Source: Ecytonucleospora hepatopenaei (Eukaryota > Microsporidia > Enterocytozoonidae). From it: a stretch of DNA of 64,000 nucleotides. This document shows, piece after piece, positions 39,554 through 49,142 of this stretch. The stretch is taken from contig JAPMUG010000008.1 in the NCBI GenBank assembly GCA_026692725.1, forward strand, positions 1 through 64,000. The letters are read 5' to 3'. The notes beneath the pieces are model-generated. The model saw only the letters and a program-made list of their open reading frames with translations, made no database searches and was not told the origin of the DNA. Each line of letters opens with the position of its first letter. Within the stretch, counting starts at the first letter, position 1. A program made the translations under genes and the position numbers.

Positions 39554-39886
39554 TTATGCTCTTCTTTTCATTTTCTTAATAAGTTTCTTTCTCTTCTTGA
39601 CTGTTTTATTTTTATTTTGTCTTTTTTTATCTTCAGCTTCTTCGTCTCTTTCTTCATTTTCTTCTTCTTCTGTATTTGTACTACTGCTTGTTTTATTTCC
39701 TTCACTTTCTTTTTCACTTGAAGTACTTTCATATATCGAATCAGAATTAGTACTTTCTTCTTCATAACCATCTAATCCACCATTTGAATTATCGGATGCA
39801 TATCCACATGCACCTTCATTTGAACTACCACTTGTATTTATAACAAATAAATAATTAAATAGTAAATTAATATAAAATATATACAT
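39554..39886 (-). CDS. Small secreted acidic/basic low-complexity protein
   Basis: The 110-residue product starts with a signal peptide (MYIFYINLLFNYLFVINTS), continues with a Ser/Gly/Glu/Asp-rich acidic segment, and ends with a strongly basic tail of Lys and Arg (about 87-110). The architecture matches that of the next small gene at 40045-40248. Its basic tail could act as a nucleic-acid or wall-binding segment; no family is recognised. Confidence 0.5.
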   Translation of the reverse strand: MYIFYINLLFNYLFVINTSGSSNEGACGYASDNSNGGLDGYEEESTNSDSIYESTSSEKESEGNKTSSSTNTEEEENEERDEEAEDKKRQNKNKTVKKRKKLIKKMKRRA

Positions 39887-40044
39887 TATGTATTTATAAA
39901 TATATTGATTATATATTAAATAATCAAATAAATAAATAAATAATTAATTAAATAACCAAACAATCAAATAAAGGGATAATAAAAGTTAATTAAAACATTT
40001 AATAATAATTTAATACTATTTTTATTAAAATATTTTATTTAATT

Positions 40045-40248
40045 TTAATTTTCTTTATCGCTATCACATGGTTCTGATCTTTTTTTCTTTTTAGTCTTTT
40101 TATTCTTATTTTTATTAGAATTATTTTTTTTATCATCTGTATCACTATCTAAATCATATGGATCTTCATAACATTGTAAATCAATTTCAGTAGAAGTATT
40201 TATTAGTTTAATAGCATAAGATATAAAATAAATATAATTTATAAACAT
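40045..40248 (-). CDS. Very small secreted low-complexity protein
   Basis: The 67-residue product has a hydrophobic leader (MFINYIYFISYAIKLINTS), then an acidic stretch (YEDPYDLDSDTDD), then an Asn/Lys-rich basic run and an acidic end. It has the same plan, strand and leader style as the 110-residue gene just downstream, so the two may be diverged paralogs. Low complexity limits confidence. Confidence 0.4.
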   Translation of the reverse strand: MFINYIYFISYAIKLINTSTEIDLQCYEDPYDLDSDTDDKKNNSNKNKNKKTKKKKRSEPCDSDKEN

Positions 40249-40486
40249 TTGATATTTAAAAGAACGTAATATTGGATATAACTATATTTTATTTTAATTA
40301 AAAGATGGGTTTAAAATTTAATTATAATTTATTAAAATAAATTAATTTTTCTATCATAATAATTTATTTAAATAATATTCATTATATCAATATAAGTGTT
40401 ATATTTTTATTTAATATATTTTTAATTTTATCACCCTTTTATAATAAATATACTATTTAACAATATATACTATTTAACAATATATA

Positions 40487-40888
40487 AAATATAAAATATA
40501 AATATAAAATATAAAATATAAAATATAAAATATAAAATATAAAATATAAAATATAAAATATAAAATATAAAATATAAAATATAAAATATAAAATATAAAA
40601 TATAAAATATAAAATATAAAATATAAAATATAAAATATAAAATATAAAATATAAAATATAAAATATAAAATATAAAATATAAAATATAAAATATAAAATA
40701 TAAAATATAAAATATAAAATATAAAATATAAAATATAAAATATAAAATATAAAATATAAAATATAAAATATAAAATATAAAATATAAAATATAAAATATA
40801 AAATATAAAATATAAAATATAAAATATAAAATATAAGATATAAAATATAAGATATAAAATATAAAATATAAAATATAAAATATAAAAT
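40487..40888. repeat. Heptanucleotide array (AAAATAT)n, about 400 bp
   Basis: About 56 head-to-tail copies of AAAATAT occur with a few ATAAGAT variants near the right end. The array produces a long artificial open frame on the minus strand (a 7-residue repeat of the ILYFIFY kind), which I do not regard as a gene. It lies directly upstream of the ATG at 40902. A related heptamer tract occurs at 55.9-56.15 kb. Confidence 0.95.
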
Positions 40889-40901
40889 ACTATTTAATAT
40901 A

Positions 40902-41735
40902 ATGAATATATTTAAATATTCTCCATTTTCACGTAATGAATATACCATTCCTATTGATACTGAACTATCACTAAATTCTATGCATAATATTGAAGACAAT
41001 AAAAATATAAAATCAACATACACTTGTATTATACCTAATAATACATATATTAAACACAATTATTCATATATATACAATAAACTAACTAACTTAATCAAAA
41101 TCAACAACCCATATTATCAAATATTACATGAGTGGAATGTAAATAATGTTAAGCTCATAAATCAAACAGAATTATGGTTATGTATAACTAAAAATGTATT
41201 AGAAGGAATAAACAGTTTAAATATAAAAGTATATTATAATACTAATAATAAATATAATACTAATAATAAATATAATACTAATAATAAATATAATACTAAT
41301 AATAATTTAGTAGAAATAGATTATAATAATAATTATTACTGTTTTATACCTAAAGAAACTATTTTATTTAAATATCATAATAATCATTTACAAGTGCTAC
41401 ACTATTTAAATAAGAAATGTAACACAATACCATTATATAATGACAAAAACATACAAATAGGAGAAATAAGCCTAAAATGTTTAGTTAGGGTATTAGAATA
41501 TAGTTTAAGCATTCCAATAGCAAGCAATATAGACATATTTATAAATGACAATAAAAATAACAAAATAAAAGAAGAAAATATAAAAATGAAAAGTATAGAA
41601 GACAGTGCAATTAGAGACAATCATAGAGTAGAAATAAAAGTAAAGAAAGTTACAGCAACAGAATATAAAAATATAAAAGAGTTAAACAGAGAATATTATA
41701 TAAGTAGGTTTACAAAAGATTTAAAAATAAATTAA
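40902..41735 (+). CDS. Hypothetical protein, probable tail-anchored protein cut by a stop codon
   Basis: The 277-codon frame encodes a polar, Asn/Tyr/Ile-rich protein with a KYNTNN tandem repeat at about 113-132. After the TAA at 41733-41735 the same frame stays open for 75 codons to a TGA at 41961, encoding a charged Lys/Glu helix and one strong C-terminal membrane segment followed by a short basic end. This continuity suggests that the functional protein was a 352-residue tail-anchored protein and that the TAA is a recent mutation, a sequencing error or a readthrough site. No family is recognised. Confidence 0.55.
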   Translation: MNIFKYSPFSRNEYTIPIDTELSLNSMHNIEDNKNIKSTYTCIIPNNTYIKHNYSYIYNKLTNLIKINNPYYQILHEWNVNNVKLINQTELWLCITKNVLEGINSLNIKVYYNTNNKYNTNNKYNTNNKYNTNNNLVEIDYNNNYYCFIPKETILFKYHNNHLQVLHYLNKKCNTIPLYNDKNIQIGEISLKCLVRVLEYSLSIPIASNIDIFINDNKNNKIKEENIKMKSIEDSAIRDNHRVEIKVKKVTATEYKNIKELNREYYISRFTKDLKIN

Positions 41736-41963
41736 GACAAAACAATAGAAAATAATATAATAGAAAATAATATAATAGACAATAAAACAATAGAAAGTAT
41801 AAAAGACAACAAGTTAATATCAGAAAAGAAAGAAGAAGAAAAAGTAAAGAATAAAGAAATAATCAAAAACAAAAAAAGATTATTATATATAATAATACCA
41901 TTAGGCATAATATTTATAATAATATTAATGGTAGTAATATACATAAAAATAAAGAGAATATGA
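41736..41963 (+). other. In-frame C-terminal extension with membrane anchor after a TAA stop
   Basis: The frame of the preceding gene continues: Lys/Glu/Ile-rich repeats (IENNIIENNIID), then KKEEEKVKNKEI, a membrane segment (LLYIIIPLGIIFIIILMVV) and YIKIKRI before TGA. It has no ATG of its own near the start. Confidence 0.6.
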
Positions 41964-42238
41964 TAATATAAAAATAAAGAGAATATGATAATATTGATAT
42001 AAAATTAATAATATTTTTATACCCTTAAAAAGTTATAAAGTTATAAAATTATAAAATTATAAATATATAAAATAACAAATATTATTTATTTATAAATATA
42101 ATATTTAACATATAATACTTTTTATTTATAAATATAATATTTAACATATAATACTTTTTATTTAATATTTAATATATAATACTATTTAATATATAATACT
42201 TTTTATTATAATATACTATTTATATTTTATTATTTAAT

Positions 42239-42934
42239 ATGAAAACTAATAAAAATCTTTTTATTGTTCTAGAAGGAATTGACCATAGTGGTAAAACATC
42301 AGTAGCTAAAAAATTACATGAAATATTAGGAGGAGTAAAAATAGCATTTCCAAATAGAGAGACTAAGACAGGTAAAGAAATAGATAAATATTTAAAAGGA
42401 AATATATATGATGCTAATAATAATAATAGTTTATTAAATAATACTAATAATAGTTTATTAAATACTAATAACAATAACAATAGTTTATATAATGAAAATA
42501 TATTAAATAATAATTTATATAATAATTTATTAAATAATGATAACAAACATATTCATATATTATTTAGTAATAATAGATATGAACAAGTTGATTATATAAC
42601 TAACACTCTATTACATAATAATATAATATGTGATAGGTATTGGATAAGTGGTGCAGTATATTCAGCAGCAAAGGGATTAGACTATGAGTGGTGTAAGGAA
42701 TTAGACAGTAAGTTACCAATGCCAGACATAACATTCTTCTTAGACGTGCCATTTGAAACAACCAGGCAGTTTAACTTTGGAGATGAAACACACGATACAG
42801 AAGAGTTGCAGCGTAAGATATACAAGAAGTATAAGGAGATAGAGGAAGGAATGGTATATGTAGAGAATGGGACAATAGAAGAGATGACAGAGAGAATAAT
42901 AAAATATTTACAGACTAATAAATATATAATATAA
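42239..42934 (+). CDS. CDC8: Thymidylate kinase (dTMP kinase)
   Basis: The 231-residue enzyme phosphorylates dTMP to dTDP for DNA synthesis. The P-loop is GIDHSGKT (13-20) in LFIVLEGIDHSGKTS. FSNNRYEQ (family F..NR.E) and the DR(Y/W) motif in IICDRYWISGAVYSAAKG follow, then DITFFLDVPFE. A TMPK LID region lies near 175-190. An insert of about 45 residues rich in Asn and Leu (59-103) comes from an AAT microsatellite, in a region that is a short loop in other TMPKs. Confidence 0.93.
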   Translation: MKTNKNLFIVLEGIDHSGKTSVAKKLHEILGGVKIAFPNRETKTGKEIDKYLKGNIYDANNNNSLLNNTNNSLLNTNNNNNSLYNENILNNNLYNNLLNNDNKHIHILFSNNRYEQVDYITNTLLHNNIICDRYWISGAVYSAAKGLDYEWCKELDSKLPMPDITFFLDVPFETTRQFNFGDETHDTEELQRKIYKKYKEIEEGMVYVENGTIEEMTERIIKYLQTNKYII

Positions 42935-43135
42935 TATATATATTGATTATATTATATTATATAATATTGATTATTTATATATTATATAAATTTATTATAT
43001 TATAATTTTATTATTTATATATTATAATTCTATTATTTATATTTTTGAAACAATATAATAAATAAATATAATAATAAAATATAAACATTTTATTAAATAA
43101 CAATATATTTTATTAAATAATAATAATATAATATA

Positions 43136-44473
43136 ATGATATTAGATCTATTTATATGTGATAATACTAACAATATATTATATGGTAATAATATAAAATA
43201 CAATAATATATTAAATAATATTAATTTATCAAATAATAATATATTAAACAATATAAACTATAATATATTATATAATATAAACTATAATATATTATATAAT
43301 ACTTATACTTCATATGGTATTATATCATATTTGTATGTTAATGATATTATAATATGTATATTACATAATGATGATAGTTTTACAGCCAGTAAGCTATTAT
43401 TATATATTAAGAAGTATATTGCATCATGTGGATTGCATATGAATAAAGAGAGTATAATACATAATTATTTTATGTATGTAACTAATTTATATAATATAAA
43501 TTATAATATATATAAATATATATATAAACATAACATACATAACATACATAACATACATAACATACATAATATACATACTGATAACATATATATAGATGTA
43601 ATAGAACAGTATAATATAGTAATATATAACAATAGGGTAATAAAGAATACAGTACATGGAGAGGTGATATATAAAGATAATAGGGAAATAACAGTGGATA
43701 TAAAGATACCAAGTGATATAAATATAATAAATACAAAGCATAATATAAAATATAAGGATTATAGCAATAATGATAATAACAGTAATATAAATAACAGTAA
43801 TATAAATAACAGTAACTTATATAATCATAAATATATACAGTTATATTATAAAAATGGTAATAATACATTATTATCATATTATAAGAATATGTTAGTTAGT
43901 GATAATAATATTACACCTATAATATATGTTAATAAAAATGATAATATATATAAAATAACAATAAACAATACATATAATACATATAACAGTAATATAAACA
44001 ATACATTATATAGTACTAATACATATATTGGTAATGGTATTAAGTTTAATAAGCTTAAAATATCTATTCCTATTCCATATAATTCATATGATGCTATTAT
44101 GCAGTGTAAGAATGGAGAATTAAGGTTAAATAGAGAAAAGAATATGGTGGAGTGGAGAATAACCAATTATATATTAAAAGAAGAGACATTATATATAGAA
44201 CCATTATTGATATTACCAATAGATAATATAAATAGTAATACTTTATATAGTAATACTTTATATAATAATACTTTATATAATAAAAATAGTAATAATATAA
44301 ATAACAGTAATATAAGTAGTAATATAAGTAGTAATATTATGGTTAATTATCAAATTGAAAACTATAATAAAACATTACTAAGGATAGAAAAGAGTGAAGC
44401 AATATTTAACCAGATAGCTAAGGTATGGGTGAAATATTATACACAGGCAAGTAATTATGAAATAAGGGAATAA
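43136..44473 (+). CDS. Clathrin adaptor complex medium (mu) subunit
   Basis: The 445-residue product has an N-terminal longin-like domain (about 1-130, with YGIISYLYVNDIIICIL and the following helix) and a C-terminal mu-homology domain (about 150-445). Characteristic stretches are IDVIEQYNIVIYN, KFNKLKISIPIPYN (family FKIPIP), NGELRLNREKNMVEWRI (family W.I..F) and the closing WVKYYTQASNYEIR, which matches the mu-adaptin ending WVRYIT..G.YE.R. The protein selects membrane cargo at the trans-Golgi or endosome. Asn/Ile/Tyr-rich inserts of microsatellite origin break both domains. AP-1, AP-2 and AP-3 cannot be separated. Confidence 0.85.
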   Translation: MILDLFICDNTNNILYGNNIKYNNILNNINLSNNNILNNINYNILYNINYNILYNTYTSYGIISYLYVNDIIICILHNDDSFTASKLLLYIKKYIASCGLHMNKESIIHNYFMYVTNLYNINYNIYKYIYKHNIHNIHNIHNIHNIHTDNIYIDVIEQYNIVIYNNRVIKNTVHGEVIYKDNREITVDIKIPSDINIINTKHNIKYKDYSNNDNNSNINNSNINNSNLYNHKYIQLYYKNGNNTLLSYYKNMLVSDNNITPIIYVNKNDNIYKITINNTYNTYNSNINNTLYSTNTYIGNGIKFNKLKISIPIPYNSYDAIMQCKNGELRLNREKNMVEWRITNYILKEETLYIEPLLILPIDNINSNTLYSNTLYNNTLYNKNSNNINNSNISSNISSNIMVNYQIENYNKTLLRIEKSEAIFNQIAKVWVKYYTQASNYEIRE

Positions 44474-44580
44474 ATAAAATAATATATTTTTATACCATAT
44501 AAATAATATAATATATAAATAAAATAAATTATAATATTATAAAATAAAGTTATATATTATAAAATATAATATATAAATAA

Positions 44581-44640
44581 AATAAAGTTATATATTATAA
44601 AATAAAGTTATATATTATAAAATAAAGTTATATATTATAA
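44581..44640. repeat. 20-bp tandem repeat
   Basis: Three exact copies of AATAAAGTTATATATTATAA are preceded by one imperfect copy, directly upstream of the ATG at 44647. Confidence 0.9.
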
Positions 44641-44646
44641 TTTATT

Positions 44647-45042
44647 ATGTACAGTATTTCACTAACTAACAGTACTACTAATAATACAAATGATAATAGT
44701 AGTACAAATGATAATAGTTGTACAAATGATAGTAGTAATAATACAAATGATAATAATAGTATAATAGATTATAATATACAGTTAGATACATATTTATATA
44801 ATACACATACATTTTATAATGATATGGATATATATGAAATATATTTATATTATAATATTAACAATACATATAATTGTAATATAAATAATATAGATTATAA
44901 TATAAAATATAATAATATATTTAATATTAATTATTTATCTATTAATGATTATAATATTATAGAATATGATAATAATGTATATTGTTCATGTATGTATAAT
45001 ATATGTATACATAAATATATTTATATAAAACATTTAAAATAA
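44647..45042 (+). CDS. Hypothetical Asn/Tyr-rich small protein
   Basis: The 131-residue product has an N-terminal Asn/Thr/Ser/Asp repeat region (TNDNSSTNDNSCTND) and a Tyr/Asn/Ile-rich body ending with VYCSCMYNICIHKYIYIKH. A cysteine cluster (CSC...C) near the end is the only notable feature. Codon use is extremely AT-biased. It may be a small conserved protein swollen by microsatellites, or a spurious frame. Confidence 0.35.
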   Translation: MYSISLTNSTTNNTNDNSSTNDNSCTNDSSNNTNDNNSIIDYNIQLDTYLYNTHTFYNDMDIYEIYLYYNINNTYNCNINNIDYNIKYNNIFNINYLSINDYNIIEYDNNVYCSCMYNICIHKYIYIKHLK

Positions 45043-45247
45043 TATAAATATATTTATATAAAACATTTAAAATAATATTTATATAAAACATTTACAATAA
45101 AATAAAATATTATTATTTATTATCATAAATATATTGATTGATATATATGACATATATAAAATTATAAAAATGATATATTATATTATTATAATTATAGTAT
45201 TGTTTTTTAATATAAATATATAAATGAAAAATAAAAATTATAAAAAA

Positions 45248-45307
45248 TTTTTTGATCACTTTTTTCAATCATTTTTAAATAGTTGATTTTTTATACCTAT
45301 TATTATA
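45248..45307 (+). promoter_or_regulatory. Conserved proximal block of secreted family 1, copy 1
   Basis: The block TTTTTTGATCA...AATCATTTTTAAATAGTTG...TTTTTTATACCTATT ends at the ATG of the 45308 gene. The same 55-60 bp recur before six other members. A distal block (ATGACATATATAAAA...AAAATGATAT) lies at about 45145-45180. Confidence 0.75.
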
Positions 45308-46444
45308 ATGTTATTCAGTATATTTTATAAATTATATTTTTTTATAATATTTAATATATTATCAATTAAAGCTAATAATATTATTGAAATAGAAAATGAT
45401 ACACCTGTTACTCTATTAAATGATAATTCTCTGTTTATTATAAACTGTACTATAGAAGAACAAAAAAATGTAACAAATAAAGGAAAATACTATTTTTATA
45501 CAACAGTAAAAAATAAAAACAGAATTTTTAAAGTTGAGAGTTCAATTGGATTACAAAGAGATACTATTATAGTTTATAATGATAAACATTATAAAATATA
45601 CAACAATAGTACTGGTAAAAGCAGTGAAGATAAAGGTACTTATTTATTTTTGAATTCTTCATATCCACTATCACAATATGAATTACAATATAAATTACAA
45701 TATAAATTACATAATGCTTTTGATAGTTCATGTTATAAAAGTTTTTTGCATTTAAATTTAGACCAAATCAAAAATGAAGATAGTTTAGATGAGCCTTTAA
45801 AATCACCCTTTAAATTCAGAACAAACGAAAAATATAATAATTCTCAAATTTTTATTTTAAACAAAGAAAAATTTAAAAAATTTTTACAAAATAAAAACTA
45901 TTCTTTTGGTGAAAAATATATAACTTATACACATGCTTTTTTTACGAAAAAAGATGCAAAAATAGTATTGAATAATTGTAAATTAGAAGAAATTAGTGAT
46001 GACAATAAAAATGCAGAACACGATCGTATTGATGGAAGTACTATAGAAGGAAGTCTAAATAAATCAAACACATCACATGATAATGATAAAAACGATAATA
46101 ATTTATATAATTCAGATACTGAATACAATTCATATAACTCAGATAGTGAATACAATTCATATAACTCAGATAGTGAATACAATTCATATAACTCAGATAG
46201 TGAATACAATTCATATAATTCAGATAGTGAATACAATTCATATAACTCAGATAGTAAGAAAAGTGAAGAAAAATCAGATAGTGATTATTATTTAAATAAT
46301 TTATTTGAGGAAGATTTTAAAGATAAGGTTAAAAAGGAAGATAGTGAGGAAAAATCAACAAGTGAATATTATTTAAATAATTTATTTGAGGAAGATTTTA
46401 AAGATAATGATGAAAAGGAAGATAATAAAGATAAAGATGATTAA
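45308..46444 (+). CDS. Secreted family 1, member 1
   Basis: The 378-residue product has a signal peptide (MLFSIFYKLYFFIIFNILSIKA). A conserved N-domain follows (NDTPVTLLND...FIINCTIEEQ, YYFYTTVKN, IFKVESSIGLQRDTIIVYNDKHYKIY), then a conserved C-domain at about 183-236 (FILNKEKFKKFLQNKNYSFG, AKIVLNNCKLEEIS). The tail is hypervariable: five to six copies of a 27-bp repeat encoding NSYNSDSEY (46107-46254), then a duplicated YYLNNLFEEDFKD unit. The C-terminus is KDKDD. The function is unknown; the leader and acidic tail suggest a secreted protein that could contact the host or the spore coat. Confidence 0.8.
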   Translation: MLFSIFYKLYFFIIFNILSIKANNIIEIENDTPVTLLNDNSLFIINCTIEEQKNVTNKGKYYFYTTVKNKNRIFKVESSIGLQRDTIIVYNDKHYKIYNNSTGKSSEDKGTYLFLNSSYPLSQYELQYKLQYKLHNAFDSSCYKSFLHLNLDQIKNEDSLDEPLKSPFKFRTNEKYNNSQIFILNKEKFKKFLQNKNYSFGEKYITYTHAFFTKKDAKIVLNNCKLEEISDDNKNAEHDRIDGSTIEGSLNKSNTSHDNDKNDNNLYNSDTEYNSYNSDSEYNSYNSDSEYNSYNSDSEYNSYNSDSEYNSYNSDSKKSEEKSDSDYYLNNLFEEDFKDKVKKEDSEEKSTSEYYLNNLFEEDFKDNDEKEDNKDKDD

Positions 46445-46501
46445 CTGATATTATATTATTCTTTTATATTTTATAGTTTATTAAAGTATTATTTTTTTAT
46501 T

Positions 46502-46528
46502 AGGGAATTATTATATAAAAATATTCCT
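46502..46528. terminator. Conserved 3' hairpin, family 1 (after member 1)
   Basis: AGGGAAT and ATTCCT arms flank an AT-rich loop about 58 bp after the stop. Equivalent hairpins follow members 3, 4 and 7. A role in 3'-end formation is inferred only from position and conservation. Confidence 0.45.
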
Positions 46529-46776
46529 TATTTTTATATAATACTTAAATGAATTAAATATTTTATTATTTATTATTTGTTTTTAATCATTTTTATGTTT
46601 TAAATGACGCTTATATCAAAAATGATATTTTTTGTAAATATAATATATTATTATTTTAAATATTTCATTAAAAACGTATACTATTTTTTTATGAAATAAA
46701 TAAATTAAAAAACCAATAATTTGATTGTTTTTTAAATCAAATATAAACAATTTATTTGTGTATACCCTATATTATA

Positions 46777-47693
46777 ATGTTATTTAATATATTATATATT
46801 TTATATATTTATATTAAATTACATATAAATATTATATATTTAAATATATTAAATTACATATAAATATTATATATTTAAATATATTATATTTTAATATAAA
46901 TAATGTTAAATGTGCTAATCAAATTCATTTAAATAATAATGTAATTGTTACCCTACTAAATAATGATAATAATTTTACAATAAAATATAACATAGTAGAG
47001 ATAGATCCATTAAATGAAATAATTAATACAAATATCAATAATTGGTATTATTTTTATATTACAGATTATAATCATAATAGATTATTTACAGTTAACAGGT
47101 CATTTATATTAGGTGAAAATAGTATTGTATTATATAATAATAAAAAATATAAAATATACAATACAAATGATAATATAAATGATATTCTGGTTGTTCCATT
47201 ATCATCATATAGGATAATAAATAATTCTGATAATATAAAATCAAATAATACAAAATACAATGATTTGTGTTGCATAGGTTCAAATAGTTATATTTTATTT
47301 GATAACTTAAGAATACATAATTTACTATTTTTACCAAAGTATCCTACTGAAATTAAATATTCTACTGAAGTTGAAATGTGTAATTTATATAACAAACCAA
47401 CAAATTACTATGATAACTTTGATATCATTAAGAAGTTCATTATGGGGAATATATTTAATAAAACAAATAAAAAAATTTCAAAATATTACAGAAGACTACT
47501 TATTGGGCATTCTAAGTGTTTTAGATTATTTGTTATAAACACAGAAAAGTTTAAAGAGTTTATATCAGATAAAAATTATTCTATTGGAAAATGTTATGAA
47601 AGCAGTACACAAGCAGAATTTTTAGAAGAAAATCCACAAATATTGTTAACTGATTGTACATTAGTAGAAATTGGAAATAGCAGTAAAATGTAA
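46777..47693 (+). pseudogene. Secreted family 1, member 2, frameshifted by a 35-bp duplication
   Basis: The ATG at 46777 and a hydrophobic leader are followed by a perfect 35-bp tandem duplication (46816-46850 and 46851-46885). Because 35 is not a multiple of three, the frame from the ATG meets a TAA in the second copy. Downstream the original frame is open to 47693 and encodes a complete family body: CANQIHLNNNVIVTLLNN, FTIKYNIVEID, YYFYITDYNHNRLFTV, CCIGSN, FVINTEKFKEFISDKNYSIG, CLVEIG-type ending. No other lesion is visible, so inactivation is recent or an assembly artefact. Its upstream blocks are also diverged. Confidence 0.75.
46816..46885. repeat. 35-bp perfect tandem duplication in the leader of member 2
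   Basis: Two identical adjacent 35-bp units, beginning AAATTACATATAAATATTAT. A single unit would keep the reading frame open from the ATG to the end of the gene. Confidence 0.9.
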
Positions 47694-48037
47694 ATAATAA
47701 GATTAACTAATTAAATAATTAAATAATAATTATCTAATAATAAATCAGATACATATACATATAATAAACATTTATTTATTAAGAAACATATTATTAGATG
47801 ATTAAAATAATATATTTATATTTTATTATATATTTATATATTTATATATTTATAATTTATTATATAATTTATTATATAATTTATTATATATTTTATTATA
47901 TATTGATAAACAAAATAATTTTATAATGATTTATATGACATACCTTAAATATATAAAATGATATATATTATTTTATTATATTATAATTTGTTTTTATTAA
48001 GTTTAAAACATAAATTAAGAAATAAAATAAATGAAAA

Positions 48038-48098
48038 TTTTTTGATCACTTTTTATTAATCATTTTTAAATAGTTGATTTTTTATACCTATTATTATA
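48038..48098 (+). promoter_or_regulatory. Conserved proximal block of secreted family 1, copy 3
   Basis: The block is nearly identical to that before member 1 (TTTTTTGATCACTTTTTATT, AATCATTTTTAAATAGTTG, TTTATACCTATTATTATA) and abuts the ATG. The distal block lies near 47932-47970 (TATGACATACC...AAAATGATATATA). Confidence 0.75.
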
Positions 48099-49019
48099 AT
48101 GTTATTCAATATATTTTATAATTTTATAATATTTAATATATTATCAATTAAAGCTAATAATATTATTGAAATAGAAAATGATACAACTGTTACTCTGTTA
48201 AATAAAAACTCTGTTTTTTCTATAAAATACACTATAAAAGAACAAAAAGAAATAACAAATGAAGGAAAATATTATTTTTATGTAAAAGAAAATGATAAAA
48301 AAAGAATTTTTAAAGTTGAGAGAAAATTCGGACTGGAAAAAAATACTACTGTAGTTTATAAGGGTAAATGTTATAAAATATGCGATAATAATACTTTTAT
48401 AAGTAATAAAAATAATATTGAATATATATTTTTACCTTTTTCATATCCAAAATCAGATTATGAATTATGTATTGACTTAGGTATTTCGTGTTACAAAAGT
48501 TTTTTGGATTTAAATTTATCAGACAACAAAAAAGAAGATTGTTTAGAACAGCCTATAGAACCACCTTTTAAATACAATACATGCAAAGTTAATAAACAAT
48601 CCAAAAAGGTTGATAAAAACATACTAATTACAGATATAAAACTAAATGAACGCAAACCTTCTAAGAAAGTAGGCAGAAACTTTAATCATTCTCAAGTTTT
48701 TGTTTTAAACAAAGAAAATTTTAAGAAATTTATAAAAGATAAAAGCTATTCTTTTGGTAAACAATATTTACCAACTATACATGCTGTATTTTTAGGCAAA
48801 GATGCAAAAATAGTATTGAATAATTGCAAATTAGAAGAAATTAGCAATATTAATACAGATCATACACGTTTTGATTTCAATAATTTAAAAGAAAAGCCAT
48901 CACTTAATAATGATAAAAAGGAAGATAATTTAGATAATGAATTTGATTTAGATAGTTTATTTTATGAAGATAATTTAAATAATGATAAAAACGAGGATGA
49001 TTTAAATAAAGATGATTAA
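48099..49019 (+). CDS. Secreted family 1, member 3
   Basis: The 306-residue product has signal peptide MLFNIFYNFIIFNILSIKA. The N-domain (NDTTVTLLNKNSVFSIKYTI, YYFYVKEN, IFKVERKFGLEKNTTVVYKG) is close to member 1. The C-domain (FVLNKENFKKFIKDKSYSFG, AVFLGKDAKIVLNNCKLEEIS) is almost the same as in member 1 over 50 residues. The tail is shorter and acidic, ending LNKDD. Two cysteines in the middle (CYKSFLDLNL) are shared with member 1. Coding and flanking similarity make members 1 and 3 the closest pair. Confidence 0.8.
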   Translation: MLFNIFYNFIIFNILSIKANNIIEIENDTTVTLLNKNSVFSIKYTIKEQKEITNEGKYYFYVKENDKKRIFKVERKFGLEKNTTVVYKGKCYKICDNNTFISNKNNIEYIFLPFSYPKSDYELCIDLGISCYKSFLDLNLSDNKKEDCLEQPIEPPFKYNTCKVNKQSKKVDKNILITDIKLNERKPSKKVGRNFNHSQVFVLNKENFKKFIKDKSYSFGKQYLPTIHAVFLGKDAKIVLNNCKLEEISNINTDHTRFDFNNLKEKPSLNNDKKEDNLDNEFDLDSLFYEDNLNNDKNEDDLNKDD

Positions 49020-49115
49020 CTATTATTATAATATTCTTTATATGGTACTAACAGAAAAGAAAAGAATAAAAAGTAATTTATAGTTTATAATATATTAAAG
49101 TATTATTTTTTTATT

Positions 49116-49142
49116 AGGGAATTATTGTTTAAAAATATTCCT
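49116..49142. terminator. Conserved 3' hairpin, family 1 (after member 3)
   Basis: AGGGAAT and ATTCCT arms are spaced as after member 1. The surrounding 80 bp are also conserved between the two spacers. Confidence 0.45.

Noticed and set aside
40487..40888. Heptamer array as an internal telomere repeat
   Set aside because: AAAATAT has no G-rich strand and does not resemble known fungal or microsporidian telomere repeats; it is a simple AT satellite.
40457..41059. 200-codon minus-strand frame of ILYFIFY repeats
   Set aside because: It is generated by the AAAATAT heptamer array; period 21 nt equals three units, so the frame is an artefact.
43482..43877. 131-codon minus-strand Tyr/Ile/Leu frame
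   Set aside because: It is antisense to the mu-adaptin gene's Asn/Ile inserts and has no independent support.
44647..45042. CSL-type zinc finger (diphthamide pathway) in the CSC...C ending
   Set aside because: The spacing of cysteines and the missing second pair do not fit the family; it is left as hypothetical.
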